The notes under the pieces are model-generated. The model did no database searches. It was not told the origin of the DNA and worked only from the letters and a program-made list of their open reading frames with translations. A stretch of DNA of 64,000 nt from Ferrimicrobium sp. (GTDB lineage: Bacteria > Actinomycetota > Acidimicrobiia > Acidimicrobiales > Acidimicrobiaceae): contig NZ_DAHXOI010000002.1 in assembly GCF_027364955.1 (NCBI RefSeq), positions 171,525-235,524 of the forward strand. The letters are read 5' to 3'. Position 1 is the first letter of the stretch, and the number at the start of each line of letters is the position of its first letter. Positions 51,103 to 59,748 of the stretch are shown here, piece by piece. The position numbers and the translations under genes are program-made.

Positions 51103-52074
51103 GATGCCCTCGACCAACCCTAGAGGTCTCCCGAGCCCTAAGAGGTACCGGGCGATGATGACCGCGGCCGCTGAATAGGCACTCTCCTCACCCGCTGGGA
51201 AACTCACCCGATCGGGCCATACCCAACCCGTCAGATAACCGCCATCGCTACGTCGTAGGGCCTCAACATCATCGAGCATCTGTCGTGCTTGATGCAGATC
51301 CCCCAGGCGAATCATGGCCATTGCCGCCTCTGCCGTCTCCGCAGTGGTGACCCAAGAACTGCCTGCGATGGCCTGCACACCAGCTCCCAAAATATAATGT
51401 CGCTCCAAGAACTCCTGCATACGGTGCCTCGCATCAGCGTCATCGAGGACGCCAGCGAGGATCGGATAGTACCCGTCCATAGCCCAAGCATCCTTTGCGA
51501 GAAAACGACTCGTAGGGTCGCTGATATAGGCGCCGAGTGCAGCGCTCGCCTCCTTGACGTGTGGGCGATTCCTGCCGAGCAGCGTATCAAGCGCCTCAAT
51601 CGCTTCAAACGAGAGCACCATCGCCGACGAACCAGCAAGCAAGGAGCCCGCAAGTGGTGTCCGGTCCGGTGCAAGCGCCCAGGGAAACGAACCATCGCTG
51701 CGCTGTCGTCGCAGCACAAAATCGACCGTCACATCAAAAGAGATCGCAAAGTCACGGACGCTAGCGACATCCCGGGAACTCACCAGATATGCGAGGGCTC
51801 CAACCGCTGGATAAAGACAATTATTGAGATCAATACGTGGCTCAAGCACGGCTGACGTCGTAAAGAACTGGCAGTATGACCCATCCCGATTGACCACGCG
51901 CGTCAGCCAACCAAGACCACGGCGGGCAGCATGGTACCGACCACCAAGTGCCAACGCGATAACCGCTTCGGTGTGGTTCCACGGGTCCGCATGGTGACCA
52001 GCGGCCCATGGAATCATCCCGCGGTGGTCCTGCAGCGCGCAGATAGCATCCAATGTCATCTCGAACTCGATCAT
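51088..52074 (-). CDS. Prenyltransferase/squalene-cyclase-like alpha/alpha-toroid protein
   Basis: A 328-residue helical-repeat protein with recurrent QRSDGSFPW and RRSDGGYLTGWVW segments, the QW-like repeat of the terpenoid cyclase/prenyltransferase (alpha/alpha)6 toroid fold. The DxDD or DxD catalytic motif of cyclases is not clear, so it may bind or process a polymer rather than cyclise a terpene. It starts inside the stop of the methyltransferase gene (4-bp overlap), as the third gene of a glycosyltransferase-methyltransferase-toroid unit. Confidence 0.7.
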   Translation of the reverse strand: MIEFEMTLDAICALQDHRGMIPWAAGHHADPWNHTEAVIALALGGRYHAARRGLGWLTRVVNRDGSYCQFFTTSAVLEPRIDLNNCLYPAVGALAYLVSSRDVASVRDFAISFDVTVDFVLRRQRSDGSFPWALAPDRTPLAGSLLAGSSAMVLSFEAIEALDTLLGRNRPHVKEASAALGAYISDPTSRFLAKDAWAMDGYYPILAGVLDDADARHRMQEFLERHYILGAGVQAIAGSSWVTTAETAEAAMAMIRLGDLHQARQMLDDVEALRRSDGGYLTGWVWPDRVSFPAGEESAYSAAAVIIARYLLGLGRPLGLVEGILARE

Positions 52075-52736
52075 CGGTCATCGACTCTCAGGTACAGCAC
52101 GATACTTTTGCCGAGCACTGGGTTCATCGCACGCTCCATCCGGGTCAAGAACGGAGATTGGCCCATGAGTTCCCGTACCAGCGATCGCTCATAACGTTGC
52201 ACAACCCAGACCGTGCCAGAGTGCGCAACGCCAACATAGGACTTAAGCCACCAATACGGGCTGTGCAGTCCATGGCTATGGTGCATCCTCTCCACCGTCA
52301 TTCCCGCCCTGCGGCTGAGCTCTCGCAGCTCGTGCCGCGTAAAGATGTGGATGTGGCCACCAGGGACGCGGTGATACTCAAGTGAGATCAGCCAATTGAT
52401 CACCTCGGGGCCACAGCGTGGTACCGAAACGATGACCCGTCCACCTGGACCGACGATTCGTGCACACTCGCGGAGAACGAGAAGAGGCGCTGGAACGTGC
52501 TCAAGCACCTCCGATACCACCACAAGGTCAAAGCTAGCATCACGGAAGGGGAGGTGATGCGCATCGAGTTGGACCACTCCGCCCGATGCCGCATGGACCT
52601 CCGGCCGGAGATCTCCCGCCACAACCCACGCCCCACGAGCGTCCAATGCTCGCAGATGCCGACCAGTTCCAGCACCGAGGTCAAGAACCTTGGTGCCCTG
52701 GACATCGCCGAGCGCCTCCCAGCGAAAACTAATCAA
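52071..52736 (-). CDS. SAM-dependent methyltransferase (class I)
   Basis: A 221-residue protein. VLDLGAGTGRHLRALDARG (about 16-34) is motif I, and FDLVVVSEVLEHVPAPLLVL (about 68-88) the UbiE-type post-motif, then GPGGRVIVSVPR. The C-terminal half is adapted for a lipid or sugar acceptor. The ATG overlaps the glycosyltransferase stop (4 bp), tying both into one operon. Confidence 0.86.
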   Translation of the reverse strand: MISFRWEALGDVQGTKVLDLGAGTGRHLRALDARGAWVVAGDLRPEVHAASGGVVQLDAHHLPFRDASFDLVVVSEVLEHVPAPLLVLRECARIVGPGGRVIVSVPRCGPEVINWLISLEYHRVPGGHIHIFTRHELRELSRRAGMTVERMHHSHGLHSPYWWLKSYVGVAHSGTVWVVQRYERSLVRELMGQSPFLTRMERAMNPVLGKSIVLYLRVDDR

Positions 52737-53962
52737 GCTCTTGACCTCAAGAGCTCTCGATAGTAACCAACCGTAGCCGTAGCCGTGCTACGCCACGAAA
52801 ATCTCGCGATGGCTCGCTCTCTGGCGTAGAAACCGCGTTCCAACGCAACCGCGCCGGAGGCAAGCACCGACTCGATCGCCTCGGCAAGCGAACGTGCTGA
52901 ACCCGGCGTTGTCATCGCTCCCGCATCCCCGACAACCTCAGGCAGCGCACCACCGCGTGAAGCGACTAACGGGACTGCACAGGACATCGCCTCGACTGCG
53001 GGCAACGAGAAACCCTCATAGAGTGATGGGACCACTGCCACACTTGCTCGGGCGTAAATCTTGACCATCTCCTCGCGTGAAAGGACTCCCGTCACCGTGA
53101 CTCTGTCTTGGAGCCCGAAGCGAGCGATCAACAGGGGCAGTTCCGTCGAATTCTGATGCGGCCCCATGATGATCAGCCTGGTATCTTGCAGGAGACTGAT
53201 CGCCTCGATCAGATACCGCAGCCCCTTGAGAGGGACGTCCGCGCTTGCCGTAGTGCAGACCAGCCCCCGCTCCCGATGGACATCGGGTTGGGGGGCGTAA
53301 AGGTCGGTGTCAACCCCAATCGGGACGATCGCGATCCGACGCCGGTCGATTCCCAGTTCCCGCGCCAGATCACCAGCCGATGAGGTCGAAACCGTCAGAA
53401 TGCGCGGCAGCTCTCGTGCCACCGCTACCTGCATGGGGATAAAACTGTAGAAACGACGGAGTCCCACCCGTGCCTTCATCGATGAAGCCGCTGCGAGGGC
53501 GAGCCGACGGTCGACACTGATAGGGTGGTGAATCGATGCGAGCACTGGCGTGCCCGATCGAGCCAACTTCGCAAGTGTCCAGTTGAGCGATTGGTTATCG
53601 TGGATCACATCAAAATCACGACGTAGCTCGTCAAAGTGGTGCCACAAGCGCCACCCGAAACCCTTTGGATCGGGAAAGGCCCCGATGCTCATCAGCCCCA
53701 CCTCTAGCAGGTCTTCGACGCTGCGATATTCAGAGGGTCTTGGAATACGAAAGGGGTCCGGTTCGCGTAGCAGATCAAGACCAGGCACCTTACGCAACAC
53801 GACTCGCGCATCGAGCTCAGGATACGGAGGGCCCGAAAAGACCTCGACGTGATGACCTAGAGCAGCAAGCTCCCTGGTAAGGAAGGCTGTATAGACGCCT
53901 TGTCCGCCAGAATGGGGATTCCCTCGATAGAGGGTAACGGCGATTCGTAACGTGTTATCCAT
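52733..53962 (-). CDS. Glycosyltransferase family 4
   Basis: A 409-residue GT-B glycosyltransferase. The acceptor domain opens with IAVTLYRGNPHSGGQGVYT, and the nucleotide-sugar domain has RGLVCTTASADVPLKGLRYL and VPSLYEGFSLPAVEAMSC, the E-x7-E retaining signature. It transfers a sugar from an activated donor. ATG 53962 (MDNTLRIAV) is chosen because the fold begins right there; a longer frame to 54070 exists. It heads the four-gene cluster. Confidence 0.87.
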   Translation of the reverse strand: MDNTLRIAVTLYRGNPHSGGQGVYTAFLTRELAALGHHVEVFSGPPYPELDARVVLRKVPGLDLLREPDPFRIPRPSEYRSVEDLLEVGLMSIGAFPDPKGFGWRLWHHFDELRRDFDVIHDNQSLNWTLAKLARSGTPVLASIHHPISVDRRLALAAASSMKARVGLRRFYSFIPMQVAVARELPRILTVSTSSAGDLARELGIDRRRIAIVPIGVDTDLYAPQPDVHRERGLVCTTASADVPLKGLRYLIEAISLLQDTRLIIMGPHQNSTELPLLIARFGLQDRVTVTGVLSREEMVKIYARASVAVVPSLYEGFSLPAVEAMSCAVPLVASRGGALPEVVGDAGAMTTPGSARSLAEAIESVLASGAVALERGFYARERAIARFSWRSTATATVGYYRELLRSRA

Positions 53963-54877
53963 GGGCGACAAGCGCCACTCCATCAACCCCGCACGCCCAG
54001 CCACCTTGAGCAACAGACCCCCAACGCTGGCACAGCGCTTGTACACGTCTCTCGCTACTCCGTTGTGCAAGAGAGCACGCCCCCAAAGGAGGTGGAACTT
54101 CCTTGTTCCCGGTTTTTCTGGCCAAGACCACTCGCTTGCTATTCTCAGTGGCCTGATGGGTAGGGAGCATGCCAGCTACCGCCACACCGCCAACAACGGG
54201 CTTTGTCGATGGCATCAATGGCCCTTGGGGCACCTCTAGCGTCGACTCTCCACGCGCGTCGCCGCCTCCGTAGCGACTCCTTGGATCCGCCCGAACAAAC
54301 CCCACCTGCTTGCGTATCGCAGATGGCGCAACTTCGAGGGTGCACCTACCGATACACGCAACACTGTCCCTTTGGGGGTGATCCCACCCTCGATCCAGGC
54401 GGTCGCCACGAACCGGTGGGGCAAAGAGGTATTTGACGATCGAGATGCCAACGCTAACGGGTCCCTCCTCGGTCAGCTGGTTCTTGCGAGCGTCCTGGCT
54501 GGCGAGAGGCATCGCGCACCAATGGGCTATCGCTCGGGGTGCGATCAAGCCAGAGGTTTGGCCTCTCGTCGTCGACCAGGCATCTGATGCATCAAGGTGG
54601 CGATGACCACTCGGTGGGTATTGGTTCGCTAGGCATTTGTAGGGTCGCTCGCATTGCGTTATCCGCTGTTGGGTGGTCAACCTCCCATCCCCTTGCCAGC
54701 TGGTCGATGCCAAAGCAGTCGTCCACCATCCTCACCCGCAACAGATAAGAACGGCGCACCCAGCAGTCGTTGTGGGTCCCACCATCTCATGAACCACAGC
54801 TTACCGGACGGTAGCCTCGTCAGCCGGTCAAGGAATCTGCCCTAACTACGGTCCTAGGTGCTACACTTAACCATCTA
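53963..54877. other. Long intergenic region, no supported gene, possibly decayed DNA
   Basis: More than 900 bp without a convincing gene. The longest open frame, on the minus strand up to 54713, has unlike-protein composition and no recognisable motif, and frames on the other strand are short. Such a gap is out of keeping with the dense surroundings and may be decayed gene or insertion-sequence DNA. The right end holds the promoter of the MgtE-N/CBS gene, with a TACACT box about 10 bp before its ATG. Confidence 0.5.
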
Positions 54878-56125
54878 ATGGAACAACTCCTATGGTTTAC
54901 CGAGGTTGTCCGCAATCCCGTCTTTGTGCAGGGATCAGAGATTGGCAAGGTTGAGGACGCGGTCCTACGGCTTGAAGAGTCAAGATACCCGGTCCTCACT
55001 GGATTTCTCGTCTCGGTCAACGACGCCTCCATCTTCATCTCCAGCGACAAACTTGAGCACCTCTCCGACGAGTCGATCTCGACCAATCAGGCCCTCGCCG
55101 AGTTCTCTCCGTTCGAGCGGCGCCCACAGGAGATCCTGATCGAGCGCGATCTGCTCAACCATCACCTCATCTGGGCGAAATCCAAGCTCCGTCCGCGCTT
55201 AGTCACGGCAAAGGATGTCGGATTCGGCCGCCAGGGGGCCTTTTGGCGAGCGATCTCTATCGATGTGGCAACGGCGCACCGGAGTCGGTGGCTCAAGGCG
55301 AAGCGATCCGCCAGGGATCACTCTCTTGTCGACTGGCTTGACCTCGTGCCGCTCGTTGGTCATGTCCCAAGCGCACGCAAACGTCTTGAACTACGTAGCA
55401 TCCGTAAGCTCCACCCCGCCCAGCTCGCAGACCTCCTTGAGGAAGCGTCCGAGGTTGAGGGTCAAGAGATTCTCGGTGCGCTGCAGGCAGATCCTGAGTT
55501 CGAGGCCGATGTAGTCGAGGAGCTCGCCCCTGCAAGGCAACGCGACGCCATTCGCCATCGGACGGATGCTGAGGTTGGCGAGTTGCTCAGCGAGATGGAG
55601 CCTGACGACGCGGTCGACCTCCTCTTAAGTCTCGACCAGGAACGACGCGAAGGCGTGCTAGCCGCGGTGCCCGAACCCGCTCGCGAGTCGATCAATCGCC
55701 TACTCAACTACCATCCAGAGTCCGCCGGTGGCCTGATGACCACCGACGTTATCACACTCAACCCTGGTGCCACCATCGCCCATGCCTGTGACGACCTCAG
55801 GAGTCGGGAATCACTCCCCCACAACTTGTGGTCAATCTTTCTCACCGACGACTCCGGCTGTCTCTTTGGCCAGATTCCGATCTCCGCCCTCATCAGTGCA
55901 AATCCAGAGGATACCCTCGCCCAGCACGCCGAAGCAGATCCTCCGGTTGTGCGACCCGACTCGGATCTCAGCGAAGTAGCCGTGCTGATGGCCGACTACA
56001 ATCTCGCTGCGTTGGCGGTGGTTGATGACAGTGGGCTGTTACTCGGATCGGTGACCGTCGACGACGTCCTCCCACGAACTATCGCACCGGCCTGGCGACG
56101 GCGACAAGAGGCGCTGAGCGAGTAG
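54878..56125 (+). CDS. Soluble MgtE N-terminal domain / CBS pair protein
   Basis: A 415-residue cytoplasmic protein. The first 110 residues look PRC-barrel-like (EIGKVEDAVLRLEES, LVSVNDASIFISSDKLEHL). Then comes the MgtE N-terminal superhelix (RSIRKLHPAQLADLLEEA, EMEPDDAVDLLLSL, about 165-275) and a CBS pair (GGLMTTDVITLNPGATI ... LAALAVVDDSGLLLGSVTVD, about 280-400). The MgtE membrane domain is absent. In MgtE these soluble parts sense Mg2+. The gene converges on the Nramp-like transporter gene, a pairing that suggests it senses metal for that transporter (inference). Confidence 0.88.
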   Translation: MEQLLWFTEVVRNPVFVQGSEIGKVEDAVLRLEESRYPVLTGFLVSVNDASIFISSDKLEHLSDESISTNQALAEFSPFERRPQEILIERDLLNHHLIWAKSKLRPRLVTAKDVGFGRQGAFWRAISIDVATAHRSRWLKAKRSARDHSLVDWLDLVPLVGHVPSARKRLELRSIRKLHPAQLADLLEEASEVEGQEILGALQADPEFEADVVEELAPARQRDAIRHRTDAEVGELLSEMEPDDAVDLLLSLDQERREGVLAAVPEPARESINRLLNYHPESAGGLMTTDVITLNPGATIAHACDDLRSRESLPHNLWSIFLTDDSGCLFGQIPISALISANPEDTLAQHAEADPPVVRPDSDLSEVAVLMADYNLAALAVVDDSGLLLGSVTVDDVLPRTIAPAWRRRQEALSE

Positions 56126-56261
56126 CGACTCCCGTCATCAACGGCGAGAGTACTACCCGGATCGAGGGCCACGCACGACTCCAGCTGCGTTATCGCGGCA
56201 TGACCATCGTCTGGTAACCCACGAGTGCGAGCGCCCCTTCAGCATGAGCGCCCAGAGGCAA

Positions 56262-57848
56262 TCAGGATCCGAGACGGAAAAAACTGACGACCATCAGCAC
56301 GACAGCGATAATGAGATACACCCGAACAAAGAGAAGAATGAGACTCCGACCTCGTGACTGAACTGGACGGTGCAACAAGGCAGCTGCAGGCATCGACCAA
56401 CTCAGACGGGCCGCCTTGTCGATCTCTTCTCGTTCACGCACCTTGAACTGGTAGTAGGCCACCCCAACCGTCACGGCGACGACAGGGATAAAGGTTCCCA
56501 CAAGCAGCCCCGTAACCGATATGGTAGGGAACACGGTGACAATGGTCAGAATCAGCGACAACTGCAAGAGCAGCGAGACGATAAAGGTCGCCAAGACGTT
56601 CAACCACGGAGGGTTGATCCAAGGTCCCATGATTCCCTTGTCATTACAGAGCAGAAGGAGAAAGAGCAACGCACTCGGCAACAGTACGCCTGCCAACACC
56701 TGTACGGCGAGGTTGACCAGGCTCAGTGGCAGCGAAGGAATCAGTACCACACCGGCCGAGATGGCGACGAGTATCACGTAGGAGGCATAGAAGCCCTTGG
56801 CTTCTCGCACTGGAGTATTGAGCGACTGGTCAACCCCAAAGAGGTCGCCGAGTGCATACGAGGTCGAGAGTGTCACTGTTGCGGCCCCGATCAGCGAGGC
56901 CTCGAGCAAGATGATCGCAAAGATCACACCGGCGATGGAGCCAGCATGCTTGGCGAACCCCTCAGCAAGGACTCCCGCATTCTGGAAGGCTCCCACCTTA
57001 AAGCCGACGAACACCGCCGCCGCCGCCACCATCACCAAGGCGCCTGCCACGTTCGTGACGATGGAGCCAAGGAAGGTATCCGCGCGTTCGTATTTGATCC
57101 AGCGGGGGGTGATCCTCTTGTCGACCACGTTCGACTGCTGGAAGAACAGCTGCCAAGGGGCGATGGTGGTCCCCACAATACCGATAATGAAGATCGTCGC
57201 CGTCGAGGTAATCCCGCCCTTGACACCGGGGATCAGCATGCCGGTTGCAATACCTCCCGCGTGCCAAGGTGTGAGCAGCACTAACGGCACCACGAGAAGG
57301 CTCACGAGGACGAGAATGAGCATAAAACGCTCCCAGCGTTCGAATCGCCCACTTGCCACCGCAGCCACCAACACGATGCCCATCAGTGTCACGGCGATCG
57401 CAGGAGGGACTCCAAAATACCCAAGCGCATAGCGGACGCCGATGAACTCAGTAATGAGCGTTAACAGGTTCAGGACGAATAGATCAACCACGGAAAACGC
57501 GGCCCAGAACCTACCAAAGCGCTCCTTGAGGAGCTTTCCATGCCCTACACCGGTCACTGCCCCCAACCGGACCACCATCTCCTGGGAGACGGCAAGGACA
57601 ATGACAAGCACCGGCATGAGCCATAGCAGCGAGTAGCCATAGGCTTGACCCGCCTGAGCATAGGTGGTGATCCCCCCTGCATCGTTATCGCCCACCATCA
57701 CAATGATGCCGGGGCCGATGACCGCTAGGAGGGCGAGTAACTTGCGTTTGAACGAGGGTGATGAGCGAAGTTCGGTAAAGGTAATCTTGCCAAGGCCACC
57801 ACGAATCGCCGACTCGTCGTTATCCACACGTGGATCGAGGTTTTGCAC
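56262..57848 (-). CDS. Nramp-family divalent-metal transporter with altered metal-site motifs
   Basis: A 528-residue protein with about 11-12 membrane helices. The first helix has GPGIIVMVGDNDAGGITTYA where Nramp has IDPGN, and the sixth has GTTIAPWQLFFQQS where Nramp has MPH. The Asn of DPGN and the Met of MPH, side chains that bind Mn2+ or Fe2+, are thus Gly and Ala. This points to a different substrate, perhaps Mg2+ as in Nramp-related magnesium transporters (established for some members; inference here). GTG 57848 has AGGAGG 8 bp upstream. Confidence 0.87.
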   Translation of the reverse strand: MQNLDPRVDNDESAIRGGLGKITFTELRSSPSFKRKLLALLAVIGPGIIVMVGDNDAGGITTYAQAGQAYGYSLLWLMPVLVIVLAVSQEMVVRLGAVTGVGHGKLLKERFGRFWAAFSVVDLFVLNLLTLITEFIGVRYALGYFGVPPAIAVTLMGIVLVAAVASGRFERWERFMLILVLVSLLVVPLVLLTPWHAGGIATGMLIPGVKGGITSTATIFIIGIVGTTIAPWQLFFQQSNVVDKRITPRWIKYERADTFLGSIVTNVAGALVMVAAAAVFVGFKVGAFQNAGVLAEGFAKHAGSIAGVIFAIILLEASLIGAATVTLSTSYALGDLFGVDQSLNTPVREAKGFYASYVILVAISAGVVLIPSLPLSLVNLAVQVLAGVLLPSALLFLLLLCNDKGIMGPWINPPWLNVLATFIVSLLLQLSLILTIVTVFPTISVTGLLVGTFIPVVAVTVGVAYYQFKVREREEIDKAARLSWSMPAAALLHRPVQSRGRSLILLFVRVYLIIAVVLMVVSFFRLGS

Positions 57849-58038
57849 AACAGAGACCTCCTTCTGCTAAGGAAGATGCGACTTTGGAAGAGAAGAGAAA
57901 ACGGTCCGCTAACTGCGATCCGCAAACAGATGAGGAGTGGTACTTGGGGGTTCAGATTGCACCAATACCTCCTCTCCAAAGCTCCTGTGCCCCGAAGGCC
58001 TGTCATTCGATTATTCTGCACGCATTACGGCAACTACC

Positions 58039-58773
58039 CTAGTCGCGGTGCACGTGGTCTCCTGCCACGCCGGGCTTATCACCAACAACCACACCTGCTT
58101 CACTGACGACGCTGTCGAGGTGAACACCGGTAAATCCAGCTGCCTGCAGGAGCTGTATCCAGCGATCCTTAGCGATCGGCTTCTCCTGGACTCTCAGTAA
58201 GTAACGCAGGGCATTCTTTGCAATGCGCCAGTAGCCGCCAACTCCCTTGGCAGCGAGAAGTTTCACCTTTTCAAGGATCACCTGCCGATCCTCTGTCGTC
58301 CCGCCTCTTCCAAACATCATATCGCCAACAACAAGGCGCCCTCCTGGTTTGAGCCAACCGTAACAGAGATGGACGACCCGTGCTTTGCCATCATCATTGA
58401 GGTGATGAAAGACGTAGTTCGACACGATCAGATCGAGAGAGCCAGCGGGGACCTCTAAACGCTCAAGCGCTGAGACCTGTCCGTTGACATGGTGATACCC
58501 CTCAACCTGCGCACGTTCCAACAGACGTGCAACCATCCGTTCCGAGATGTCGACTCCTGTAATCTCGGCCACCGAAGGAGCGAGTCGCAGGGTTACTTGC
58601 CCCGACCCACAACCAAGGTCAAGCACACGCATCCATTTCTTGGGTGCAGCTTGTGCAAGGACTGCATCGATCACTTTGTCAAGGTTGGGCGATGCCTCAT
58701 GCTCCCAGGACTCCACTCTGCGTTGCCAAACGTAGTGTTGGATGCGGACCGTCAGGTCCTCGAAGACGCTCAT
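58039..58773 (-). CDS. SAM-dependent methyltransferase
   Basis: A 244-residue class I methyltransferase. RVLDLGCGSGQVTLRLA (about 49-65) is motif I, AEITGVDISERMV motif II region, and DLIVSNYVFHHL (about 114) with LKPGGRLVVGDMM the later motifs. The N-terminal VRIQHYVWQRRVESWEHEA resembles actinobacterial methyltransferases acting on small molecules or quinones; the substrate is unknown. It stands alone on the minus strand. Confidence 0.85.
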   Translation of the reverse strand: MSVFEDLTVRIQHYVWQRRVESWEHEASPNLDKVIDAVLAQAAPKKWMRVLDLGCGSGQVTLRLAPSVAEITGVDISERMVARLLERAQVEGYHHVNGQVSALERLEVPAGSLDLIVSNYVFHHLNDDGKARVVHLCYGWLKPGGRLVVGDMMFGRGGTTEDRQVILEKVKLLAAKGVGGYWRIAKNALRYLLRVQEKPIAKDRWIQLLQAAGFTGVHLDSVVSEAGVVVGDKPGVAGDHVHRD

Positions 58774-58805
58774 AGTTGCCCCAGTCTACGAGTTGGGATG
58801 ACCCC

Positions 58806-59102
58806 TTAGTCCTCTCCTGCCCAAATCTGAACTCCATCCACTGCACCGTAGTACATGCGCAAGATAGGATGGGACAAGAGAGAATCGGCAACCAAAGCGC
58901 TCAGTGTTTCTCTACCATCACCCTCTCGTGTGAGCGTCATGCCATCCTCGGACTCTGAGTGAACGTGGTCGCACCCAGGCGGACCGTCATGCCGACCCGG
59001 ACCGCGCATGAAATCCACCGCCAGATGAAACGACCCCCAGGGGGAAACGCTCGTCGGCCTAGCTGGCGCCCTGCCACCTCGGTCACACACGAACCTCAAC
59101 AT
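58806..59102 (-). CDS. Possible 98-aa hypothetical protein
   Basis: An open frame of 98 residues with a plausible globular C-terminal half (LSALVADSLLSHPILRMYYG, ending GVQIWAGED) and a basic, Pro/Gly-rich N-terminus that may not be translated. An internal ATG (MTLTREGDG) may be the real start, giving about 45 residues. No ribosome-binding site stands out and no family is recognised. It lies between two genes in divergent orientation relative to the SRAP gene. Confidence 0.4.
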   Translation of the reverse strand: MLRFVCDRGGRAPARPTSVSPWGSFHLAVDFMRGPGRHDGPPGCDHVHSESEDGMTLTREGDGRETLSALVADSLLSHPILRMYYGAVDGVQIWAGED

Positions 59103-59142
59103 AGGCTAACCTTGACCCAGACGCAGCGACAGGGGTAGAGGT

Positions 59143-59748
59143 ATGTGTGCACGGTTTGAACAACAGATCGGTCCAGCTCAGAACCAGGAACTCTTCCTTG
59201 CACTCGGCGTAACCGTCACCCCATCAGCGACTGGCACCGACCCGACGATTCACCCGACCGACAGGGCTCTCGTCGTTGCGCAAAGTGGGGTTCTTCTTGC
59301 TCGCTTCGGTCTCCACTGGACGGGACGACCAATGGTCCTCAACGCCCGTTCTGAGACGCTGCGAGAGCGCCCCACCTTCAGTCGACTGCTCCATAGGGGT
59401 CGAGCCATCGTGCCGCTCAATGGCTTCTACGAAAAGTCAACGCTCTTTCGTGGTCGAGACACGGCACGAGCGACCCTACCTTTGCTTCTTGGGGCTGCCC
59501 TTGTCGACGATGCGAGCGATTCCTTTGTCATCCTCACCCAACCTGCGGATGAGATCGTATCGCCGATCCATCCAAGAATGCCGGTGCTCATGGGACCTCT
59601 CGGAGCGACGCAATGGCTCACCGACGGGACGCTAGTCCACGAACGGATCGCCGTCGAAGTCGTCCCTGCGCTGCAACCACCAGCCCGAACGACTAGCGCT
59701 CGACGCGTCGTGCAGAATCCTCTGTTTGAGCAAGGAAGGCTCGACTAG
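59143..59748 (+). CDS. SRAP (SOS-response-associated peptidase, YedK/HMCES-like) protein
   Basis: A 201-residue protein. Cys2 (MCARFE) is the residue that forms a thiazolidine crosslink with abasic sites in single-stranded DNA. VLNARSETL (about 65) and PLNGFYEK (about 92) are the other SRAP core motifs, and IHPRMPVLM (about 145) carries the active-site His. It shields abasic sites. The 3' end overlaps the convergent dxs gene by 56 bp. GTAGAGGT precedes the ATG. Confidence 0.93.
   Translation: MCARFEQQIGPAQNQELFLALGVTVTPSATGTDPTIHPTDRALVVAQSGVLLARFGLHWTGRPMVLNARSETLRERPTFSRLLHRGRAIVPLNGFYEKSTLFRGRDTARATLPLLLGAALVDDASDSFVILTQPADEIVSPIHPRMPVLMGPLGATQWLTDGTLVHERIAVEVVPALQPPARTTSARRVVQNPLFEQGRLD

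Noticed and set aside
53955..54713. 252-aa minus-strand open frame upstream of the glycosyltransferase.
   Set aside because: No motif, unusual composition and overlap with the glycosyltransferase start; not supported as a gene.
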